A stretch of 64,000 nt of DNA from Gerris lacustris (taxonomy: Eukaryota; Arthropoda; Insecta; Hemiptera; Gerridae): positions 65,031,313-65,095,312 of the forward strand of contig OX578280.1 of the NCBI GenBank assembly GCA_951217055.1, given 5' to 3'. A program made the position numbers and the translations under genes. A model generated the notes under the pieces. That model ran no database searches. It was not told the DNA's origin and saw only the letters and a list, made by a program, of their open reading frames with translations. Positions 1-8,600 of the stretch are shown here, piece by piece. Each line of letters begins with the position of its first letter. Within the stretch, counting starts at the first letter, position 1.

Positions 1-429
1 TAAAGTCCCTCAAATTTGGATTAAAACTAAAAAAGGCACGTTCAAAGGAAATTATGAAAATATACCACAAAGGAAACTAAATGAGAAGTGTAATAGCTAA
101 AAGAGTTTTTCTATTTTAAATATTCAGGAGGAAAAACTTTCTAACTTTCAACAACTTCATGGTAAATTAAAACTTAAAAAAACTTTCAAAATGGAACAGT
201 TAAACACTTGTAACTTTCTGCATATCAACGGGAAATAAAGTTTTATACTTTATTCTAATCTTTTAAGATGAAATACATTATATTTTAAAATAAATAGTTC
301 TTTTAGTTAAAATGATATAAGTTTTTAGAACAGAGATGATGTAATTTTCATTACTTTCTTTTATATTATATTTAAAATAGTTTTGGGCCACAGTACTTGG
401 GGCCCGCAGTAAGAGAGTGAGGATCTGGC
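1..429. other. AT-rich unique DNA, no gene seen
   Basis: No coding region, RNA gene or clear repeat is visible. The sequence is A/T-rich with long A runs and stop codons in all frames, apart from repeat-driven frames at the right edge. Confidence 0.6.
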
Positions 430-1005
430 TAACCCGCAATACACTTAAGCACAACAACACTCGTTTACGAGCTAAGTAAACAGTACAAAATGAGGAGGTA
501 CACCTTCTATACATCCAGGTGGATCTTCTATACATCCAGGTAAATTCTTTACACATCCAGGTAAAACCTCTATACATCCAGGTAAATTTTTTACACATCC
601 AGGCGCATCTTTTATACATCCAGGTAAATTCTTCATCCATGTACATCTTCAATACATCCAAGAGCATCTTGTATACATCCTGGTAAATTCTTTACACATC
701 CAGGATCCAGGTACATCCTCTATACATCCAGATGCATCTTGTATACATCCAGGCACATCCTCTGTACATTAAAGTGCATTTTCTATATATCCAGGATAAT
801 TCTTTACACATCCAGGTACAGGTACATGCTCTATACATCCAAGTGCATCTTCTATAAATACAGATAAATTCTTTACACATCCTTTATTCATCCAGGTACA
901 TCCTCAATAAACATTGGTTTCCGGCTTTGTTACACTTGTAAGACACTTCATTTAGCACGGTCTGCTTAGCTCTCAATGTATAAGTGTTTTGCGGGTTAAG
1001 CACAT
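430..1005. mobile_element. Possible inverted-repeat (MITE-like) element carrying a minisatellite
   Basis: An imperfect inverted repeat brackets this stretch. The left side reads CTAACCCGCAATACACTTAA from about 432, and the reverse complement of about 980-1003 begins CTTAACCCGCAAAACACTTA. A further match (GAGCTAAG) lies inside each arm. The interior is the minisatellite at about 500-900. Terminal inverted repeats around a tandem array are typical of non-autonomous DNA transposons, but I found no transposase or convincing target duplication, so the boundaries are approximate. Confidence 0.35.
500..900. repeat. Degenerate minisatellite, core TACATCCAGGTA
   Basis: About twenty imperfect copies of a unit of roughly 18-22 bp built on TACATCCAGGTRCATCTTCTA. 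The unit varies in length and sequence, which points to an old array. Apparent open frames rich in Met-Tyr-Arg and Trp-Met-Cys across it are by-products of the repeat and are not called as genes. Confidence 0.8.
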
Positions 1006-1139
1006 CCTACACATCTTACACATCTTAATGTGGCTTCCAACAGGATTAAACAACTGTATATTGGTGAACAACACTTAAGTGTGTGGTTATAAGCTGTATA
1101 CACCTTGTAATAATTGGCATTCGCAACTGGGTAGACGCC

Positions 1140-2108
1140 ACTTCACTTAAGTGCAATATAAATATGAGAGAAAATTGATAGTGTAAAAATTCGATGTTGA
1201 TGTTTCGATGAATATTAGGGTTTTATCCTTTGAATGAAAAACCTTACGCTTACTTGAAGTCATTTTTCCTGAATATTTGAAGAACCACTTCTATCCTGAA
1301 ATTCCTTTTGAAAACCCTTCACCGTTGAAAATCACTCAACGAAAAATTCTCAAGACCCTTCTCCATTTATTATCCTTATTATACAACCTAACCTAACCTG
1401 CAAACCTGTGTAACCTTTTGTGGCAACATAAGTAATAAAAGAAACGAATGAATCTTTTAAGTGAACTGTGTTTTAGTTAATTAAAGAATAATGAATAATA
1501 GTAGGAAATCAACCTTGTGACTTTGAATGTCGGAGTATGGGCTGGCTTTCCAAATGAAAAGGGTAAAGACTAAAGACGACGAATAAAAAAAGTTTGTTTA
1601 AAATAACTAATAAACAAGTTTGTGTGTAAACCCGGCTCTTAAGTCGGGTATACACGGTCAATGTATACTTGGACTAAGTCAGCTTTGACTTCGATCGTGT
1701 AAACAGGGTATCAACTTGGACATCCAAGCTGAGTTGGACAGACCCCAACTTTTTTTGAGCATAGTAAATTTTGATGACAACTAAAATTGCGCCCACCTGA
1801 CAAATTATACAACAAATGCGTGACAATGTTACAAATATGTGAGGTTGTGACGGATTTTGTTTAGAAGAAGGTTATAATATCACCACTGTTTTACAACTTA
1901 AGAAGTACAATTTAACTGGAAAGTTCTAGAGGGGAAAACATTTCACACAATATATCTTAACCTCTACTATATAGTGGATAAAAGTTCCACCACTTAGACC
2001 AAGTGAACTTTGACCGTGTAAACCTTACTTCAAAGTTCATCAGACACTTGGTCCAAGTGGATTTGATCAACGTTACTTTGAGTCAAGTGTACTTGGATCT
2101 TGAAAAAT
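1140..2108. other. AT-rich intergenic or intronic DNA, partly self-complementary
   Basis: No gene is seen. A short CCTAACCTAACCT run lies near 1386. From about 1640 to 2100 the motif ACTTGGACCAAGT/ACTTGGTCCAAGTG and its complement recur on both sides of a central segment, so this part may be a decayed inverted-repeat element. I could not define its ends. Confidence 0.4.
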
Positions 2109-2530
2109 CCAGCTTTAGGCCTATGGCAACGGGGTAATTTTATATTTAGAAAAAAACAGTAAAACTAAAGTAAATTAATTTAGTTGTTATTATAGATAAG
2201 TAATTAAATCTATTTAAAGACCAACAAATCAAAACAAACATTTATTTTTATTGGAATAAATGTGGTTGCCTTAACTTTGCAATAACAAATCATTTCAAGA
2301 TGAGTCGTCGGTACACTACTCGATTGTATAAGGCTTACTTTTATACATTTATAAAAACCATTAAAACTAAAGTAATTGAATTTAGTTGGTATCATATCTA
2401 TTTAAAGACCAACAAATAAAACCAACATTTATTTTTATTGGAATAAATATGACTGCCTTAGCTTGGCAATAGCAAATCATTTCAAGGTGAGTCATCGGGA
2501 CACTACTCGATTATATTATCAGATCACTGA
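2109..2530 (-). mobile_element. Decayed Helitron-like 3' end with internal duplication
   Basis: Read on the minus strand, this shares AGTAGTGTCCCGACGA..., CTTGAAATGATTTG and ACCACATTTATTCC blocks with the Helitron-like element at 36900-36995. It ends in CCCGTTGCCATAGG followed by CTGG, a degraded version of the hairpin plus CTAG seen there. The segment 2214-2330 is repeated at 2402-2517 (spacing about 188 bp), a local tandem duplication inside the element. No Rep/helicase coding sequence is present, so it is non-autonomous at best. The 5' end was not found. Confidence 0.45.
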
Positions 2531-3449
2531 TAATGACCAAATAAAATGGATGGAAATCGGTTTGTTTTAAATTATAGTTATTTTAGCTTGACCATAAACT
2601 AATGACATCATTTGGATTAGGGAAGACGTCTCTATTTTAACTTTCTCTAATTGAAAAATTTATTTATATTAGTCGTCGTAAAGGTATGGAGGTAAAAAGG
2701 CATTTTCACTAGTCGCCTTAAAATATGTCGAATAGTGGTTGAAAGCTTACTTTGAACATACAATTAGTTTGGAGAAACCTATCTTTATTTTCATAGTAAT
2801 CATTTATTTAATAATGATTATTTTAAAGAATAATTTATCAGAAGCAGTATAATTTTCAATAACGACATATTATCTTGATTAAGAATGTATCAAAGGGAAA
2901 CCATTTGGTTCCTTTGTAAACTTGTGTTCGCTAGAACTCTAAGAGCATAAATAAAATTAAGACAAGCATAATCAAATTTCAATTTCCATTTAGAGCACTC
3001 TATTAATTAACTCGTTGAAATATTAAAGGCCTTGCAATTATCCGAATTAACCGCATTTGACTTAGAATATCTCTCCACTTATTCCACATACCTTCCCTTT
3101 AGCGTTAGACACCGCTGCAAATATGTACTTGAAAGCAAAGCGCAGTCATAAATTAACTGAATAAATGTCGCTTTTACTGCGAATATAGGAGGGGGGTAAG
3201 GTAGTAACAGCTGTTGCGCGTACCAAATTAACTTAATTGTATCCGGGCTCGCTTGCTAAAATAAATTATGCAGAATATGTCCGTGGCGTTTCACTTCGCT
3301 ACACGGAATAAGTTCGTAAAATCTGTCGTCTGTCCCATTTATTTTATAATTTTTCATGAATACAAATTCTCGATGTTACGTTTAACTAATAGATTATGCA
3401 AAGAATGTTTACCCTAGTATTTTAAAATAAATATGTTTTAATATTTTTA
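2531..3449. other. Unique AT-rich DNA, no gene seen
   Basis: No coding region, RNA or repeat family shared with the rest of the window was found. The part from about 3050 to 3340 is somewhat richer in G+C than its surroundings. I see no open frame or splice pattern that supports an exon. Confidence 0.5.
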
Positions 3450-4235
3450 CTTTTCCTCACAATTAATAGTAGGAAAAGTATTGTTTTCACCAAAAATTTT
3501 TTTTTTCGAGATTTCAACGGAATTATCCGTTTTAGGTGTTTTTATTCTCCTGAGTGGTTTTCAGCATGACGTATGTATGTGTGTGTGTGTATGTGTGTCA
3601 TTCGCCCAAGGTATTTAACCTAGAGAGTTAAAACTTGGCAGAAAAATCAATCCTAACCTGTAGTTGTGTCGCCCGGAAAATCACTTGTTCCGCCATCTTG
3701 AACCCAGTTTGCTGAGTCAGCAAAAATTTAAAAAATCTTAATAAATCGAAAATGGTCCTGATCAACAAGCCCACTAAATTTCATTTTGATTTTGGCCGCC
3801 ATTTTTAAGTTATAAATTTTTGACTTTTTAAACTTTGACGGTTAATAATACTGAAAGTATAAATAGGTTTTTGACATATAGCATATCGTTGGAACCGGAA
3901 AAAATTAAGGAACACATATAAAAAAACCCGATGAAATTCCATTAATTAGTTTAAAAGTTATAAGCGAATATAAGTATTTATTTGTGCGATAATTTTGATG
4001 ACGTCAAAGTTTGTTTACATCTGTCAAAATACCGCCAAACTTCAAATAATTAAATAAAATATATGTATTAAAAATAAGGTTCTTTTTTTTAAGAATGCTA
4101 ATAAATCAGTTAGTTCAGAACCGTCACCCATCCAAGTACTGACCACGTCCAATGCTGCTTCCGAAAGGCCACTTTAGTGGCGTCTGAAGTGAGGAAAAGT
4201 TCCGAGGTACCCCGTACCCGATTTTTTGTATTTTT
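3450..4235. repeat. Dispersed repeat family with 5S-like end, copy 1
   Basis: This matches 44405-45660 block by block: GAGGAAAAGTA at the left, TTTCAACGGAATTATCCGTTT, CTCCTGAGTGGTTT, CAGCATGACGT, GTATTTAACCTA, AAACTTGGCAGAA, GCCCGGAAAAT, and finally the 5S-rRNA-like segment annotated separately. It resembles the tail of a non-autonomous retroelement. No open reading frame is kept. Confidence 0.65.
4090..4225 (-). repeat. 5S-rRNA-derived SINE-like segment, copy 1
   Basis: On the minus strand the run AAGCAGCATTGG then GTGGTCAGTACTTGGATGGG then TGACGG matches the 3' half of animal 5S rRNA, around the internal control region (typically AAGCAGCGTCG...GGTTAGTACTTGGATGGGTGACCG). The 5' half of 5S rRNA is not recognisable, so this is not a functional 5S gene. 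A derived SINE (SINE3-like) head or tail is the best explanation. A second copy lies at 45520-45655. Confidence 0.6.
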
Positions 4236-4637
4236 TTAATGATGATTTTAACGTTTGAATACTAATTTATTTAATTTGTTGTTGATATGATTTAGTGAGT
4301 GTCTAATATATTTTACGTCCTCATGGTTAAAGCATAAAATTTAATATTTTCTTTTTTGAGACGGTTATCAACTTTCAAAAGTGTTTAATGCTTAGATAAT
4401 ATGCTAGAGATATTATGCTAAGAAATCGATAGAAGTTTTCTTCATTTTTATTAAAGAAAGAATCTCTAGATTATCTTCTATGAAAAAAGAATCGTCGTTC
4501 ACTAGAATAAAAGTTCCAAGTCATGAGTCTACTCATTATCAATTTTTGTTTTCATACTAGTTGTAAGGGCTAGGGCTATGTTGATATTAGTTTGTTGTTC
4601 TTGAGAATCTCGAGTGTGTGGAGAATTATAAGAACTT
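4236..4637. other. AT-rich spacer, no gene seen
   Basis: No feature was recognised. The sequence is A/T-rich with short poly-T runs. Confidence 0.5.
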
Positions 4638-4898
4638 GGCGTGGTGAGAGCCGGTGTGGATTAAATTACTCACCAAGTCTGCTCTGCCATCACTAAATCA
4701 AGGGTGGTAAGAGGTCGTGGGTTCGAACCCTCGCCATGATGCCCTGATTTATATGGCTCACTAATGATCACGTCATACTCGCTTCGGTGGTACATTGTAC
4801 TGTTCAGAGGTACAATAGGGTGATGTGTGAATTGGCTGGAAATCTCTACCACTAGGCTAGTAAAATTGGCATAAAAAATGGCCTACTTGCTAGGTTCG

Positions 4899-4905
<7 letters not shown>
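4638..4905 (+). mobile_element. tRNA-derived SINE, divergent copy
   Basis: A good pol III B box, GTGGGTTCGAACCC, sits at about 4717-4732. The downstream body matches the longer SINE at 44997-45458 (TGGCTCACTAATGATCACG, CATACTCGCTTCGGTGGTAC, GATGTGTGAATTGGCTGG, then AATGGCCTACTTGC and AGGTTCGAAC). The A-box region is less clear, and the GC-rich central repeats of the longer copies are missing. The copy ends at a (TA)n tract, which may have grown from its tail. Confidence 0.6.

Positions 4906-4962
<57 letters not shown>
4904..4962. repeat. (TA)n microsatellite
   Basis: An uninterrupted TA dinucleotide run directly follows the SINE tail. Confidence 0.95.
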
Positions 4963-4966
<4 letters not shown>

Positions 4967-5099
4967 GTAAATTATATAAAAAACATTAAGTAAGATATTA
5001 CACATTTAAATACAGTATTAATATTAATACGAGAAAGCTATGTTCGATTTAACGTCCAATTTTATTAAATCTGTAATAAAATTGAATTTTGCTTTTGAC

Positions 5100-5332
5100 C
5101 TGAACTTCAAAATAATAGTACCAACAATAGTTTAATTGTGAGCTACCATCTAAATTTGATTAAAATTGGATGAGTAGTTTTAAAGAAACGGTAGTTCACA
5201 GAAATGTTGAACGACAGACTGACCTACAGACACGAGATCCTCAATTGGATTTCTTCTCAGATATTTTTAAATACGGATTCATAAAACGATCACAATGCTT
5301 AATTTACCTTTGGCAAGCTAAAAAGCAATAAT
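5100..5332 (+). repeat. Tail of the CGGTAAGCTCGGAAGC repeat family
   Basis: This contains ACAGACTGACCTACAGACACG and, at about 5292-5328, a decayed form of the terminal hairpin TTACCTTCGGTAA flanked by TGCTTCCG/CGGAAGCA that is best preserved at 13815-13850. The BEL/Pao element begins just after it. The family looks like the 3' region of a non-LTR retroelement; no coding part is present. Confidence 0.5.
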
Positions 5333-5338
5333 ATGTTT

Positions 5339-5647
5339 TGTAACGGCAAGAACGTTATATTTTTTTTACAGGAAATATATTTAGTAGGGAAAATAGTATA
5401 ATACAGTTAATTTGGAATTTGGAATTGTCACAAGTCAAAAATAGTATCAAAGGTGTTTTTTCTTTATCTGTTTCTTTCTTTCTAATAATGTTTCTTTCTG
5501 CAATTTTTCCTTCTATCCTTTTCCCTTCTTTCTAAATAATTGTCCGTAAAAATTTAAATATAGTTTGATTAACTTTGAAAAGAAAAACTAAACTAAACAA
5601 AAAAATAAAATAAAATCTACACTGTCAATTATTGACTGACAGTGACA
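5339..5647 (-). repeat. BEL/Pao 3' LTR
   Basis: This is the 3' LTR in element orientation. It begins (minus strand) TGTCACTGTCAG and ends GCCGTTACA. A small inverted repeat, CACTGTCA/TGACAGTG, lies at its start, near where integrase would act. The Gag-Pol frame runs a few codons into this LTR and stops at 5629. Confidence 0.95.
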
Positions 5648-8600
5648 CTCCCCGGCGGTACAGGCTGGTCCTGATTCTCGACTTCTAGAAGAAGCACGAT
5701 GCTTTGCGCCGCTCTTTTCAGTGATGCTTGGTTCCTCCGAATTGTAACAGTCCGCACTACTCCATCTTTAGATGGATGGGTAGCTGTTATGCGGGCGAGG
5801 GGCCAGGTGTTACGAGGAGTCGCTGGGTCTCGGATCATCACTATGTCACCTTCTTGGAGATTTCTTTTTTCAGAAGTCCACTTGGTTCTGTGATGTAAGG
5901 ACTGAAGGTACTCCTTGTGCCACCTGGTCCAGAACTCTTCTGCTAGATGTTGCACCTGACGCCACCTTCTTCGAGGATAATTGAGATCACCTTCAAATTT
6001 TCCTGGAGGGGGTAGTAAAGGTGGTTTCATTGTGAGTAAGTGGTTCGGTGTCAGAGGGGAAATATCGGGATCTGTTAGATTTTCTACTGTTAGAGGGCGA
6101 CTGTTAATAGTGGCTTCGCATTCTTTCAGCAGTGTCCTGAAGCAATCTTCATTCAATAGCCCTTTGTGCGTTTGAAACAAGTAATCTAGGATTCTACGAA
6201 CACTACCTATTTGTCTCTCAACCGCACCATTCATATGACTGGCGTATGGAGGAGAAAACTGAAAGTCCACTGCATTGCATTGTTGGCTTAAAAATGTACC
6301 TATAGCGTTGATGTCTATTTCTTCAAGAGCCTTTCTGAGTTCCTCTTTGGCTCCTACAAAATTAGTGCCCATGTCCGTCCTAAGTGAATGAATAGATCCT
6401 CTATTGCAGAGAAATCTTCGCAAGGCGTTTATAAAAGAGTTGGTGTCTAAATGGTCTAATATGTCGATGTCAACTGCTCGACAAGATAAGCACGTAAAAA
6501 TTATACCCCATCGTTTAACTTGACTTCTGCCCTGCTTAACGTAGAAGGGGCCAAAAACATCCGCTGCACTATAGGTGAATGGTGGGGTAGGGGTTACCCG
6601 TTCCTTGGGCAAATCTGCCATAATAGGTCTTTGAAAAGTCCCTCTTAGTCGATGACACCTAATACAGTTGTGTAAATATCTGGAGACTTCAGTAGAGGCT
6701 CTTACAATCCAATAACCTTGAGCTCGCAGTCTATTCATTGTAAGACCTCTACCTTGATGATGTACCTTTTCATGGGCGTCACGAATTAAAAGGGTCGTCA
6801 CATGACATTTTCGTGGCAGAATAACAGGGTGTTTTTCTTGGGCTGAGAGCAGAGAGTGCTTAATACGCCCTCCTACTACGATTAGTCCATAACTGTCCTT
6901 GACTGGGTGCAGTGATCTCAGTTGATTTATTGAACTTCCTTCTAATTCCTCATCTTGAACTATCTTCAAGATAATTCTTGCTGCTTCTCTTAGTTCTTCA
7001 GCCTTTAAAGGTTGCACTTCCGAAATCTTGTTTAAGGTTTTGTTTTTAAGTTTTTTTAAGTATTTCCGAGCTAGTGCAACTGCCTTACATAGCCGGTACC
7101 AACTTGACCAGTACCTAAATCTGTCGGTGAACTTGGGAGTCTTTTCCGTTCGGACCTTCCGAATTGTTACTTTCCTAATTTCTGGATCGTCTCCCTTGAC
7201 TTCAATGGAGGCTGAATCGCAGGGAGGGATGGGATTTTCCAATAAAAATGTTGGACCTGTAAACCAAGTTGATCCTGGGAGCTCGGATGCGGAACAGCCC
7301 CGGGAAGCTAAGTCTGCAGGGTTTTGTTTTGAAGGCACATAAAACCACGTCTTTGGATCCGAGCAGTCCCTTATAGTCTGGATCCTATTTGCTACAAATA
7401 TGTGAAATCGTTTGGTTTCATTTTTAATGTAACCAAGGACTACTTTACTATCAGTCCAGAAGTAGCGTGTTACTTCATAATCTAACTCTCGAGTCAGCGT
7501 TTCACTGGCTCTTGCTACTGAAACAGCTGCTGTTAGTTCTAATCTAGGCACTGTTAGTTCTTTTAAGGGTTTTACCCTCGCCTTACCAAACACGAAGCTG
7601 CAATGAATTTTGCCTCCATCATAGATAAACCGCAAGTATGAAACGTGGCCATACGCTGCAGTGGATGCATCGCAAAAATGGTGCAATTCTATCTTTTCGA
7701 TGTTCTCGGAATTTTGAGGTTTGTAGCATCTAGGTATATTGATGGTTCCATCTGATAAGTCCATTAACCCATGAAGCCATTTATCCCACCTACAATGTAC
7801 ATCTGGCGAAACTTCTTTATCCCAACAGTCCTTTGAGTCTTGATATTCACGACATATATCCTGCAGAATAATTTTCCCGATGACGATGAAAGGGGCTAAA
7901 AAACCTAACGGGTCATATGCGCTGCACACCGTGGACAGGATCCCTCGTCTGGTGTAGGCTTTAGGGGCAACTGTTATTCGGAATTGAAATGTATCTGATT
8001 CTACTGACCATGCTACGCCGAGTGCTCGCTCTAAAGGAAGGATTCCTGACACCTCAAATTCTTTTAACCGAGAGGCTCTCTCTTCTATGTCTATGGTTTT
8101 GATAACCTCTGGGCTAGATGAAAGCAGTTTATGAAACCTGAATCCTCCTTGAGAACAAAGGGTTTGGAGCTCTCTAATAATTTCTACTGCTTCTTCTACA
8201 CTGTCGACTGACCCACAGCCGTCGTCCATGTAGAAATTTCTTAACACGAAGTTAGAGGCTCTCCTTGATACATTGTCTCTATGTTCTTCGGCCGTTTTTC
8301 TTAATGCGAAATTAGCACAACCTGGTGACGACGAAGCTCCAAATAGGTGCACTGTCATTCGATACTCTTTTGGTTCTTTTAGGACATCACCATCCTCCCA
8401 CCACAAAAATCTCCGAAGGTTTCTGTCCCTCTCTGGAACGATTACTTGTAAGAACATTCCTTCTAAATCGCCAACAAATGCTATTTTTCCCTGGCGGAAT
8501 CTTAAAAGCACGCCCACCACTGAATTTGTTAAATCTGGACTAGATAGAAGCATACTGTTTAGTGAAACACCTTGATAAACCGCAGAACAGTCAAAAACCA

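Noticed and set aside
278..880. Two minus-strand frames rich in Trp-Met-Tyr-Arg
   Set aside because: They translate a degenerate minisatellite and have no domain; the upper frame ends in AT-rich noise.
1384..1400. CCTAACCTAACCT as an insect telomere (TTAGG)n tract
   Set aside because: Only about two and a half units, with isolated similar words elsewhere (32600, 48610); too short for telomeric DNA.
1640..2100. A defined inverted-repeat transposon
   Set aside because: Complementary words recur but I could not fix ends, TIRs or a target duplication.
4090..4225. A functional 5S rRNA gene
   Set aside because: Only the part around the internal control region is recognisable and the 5' half and closing helix are missing.
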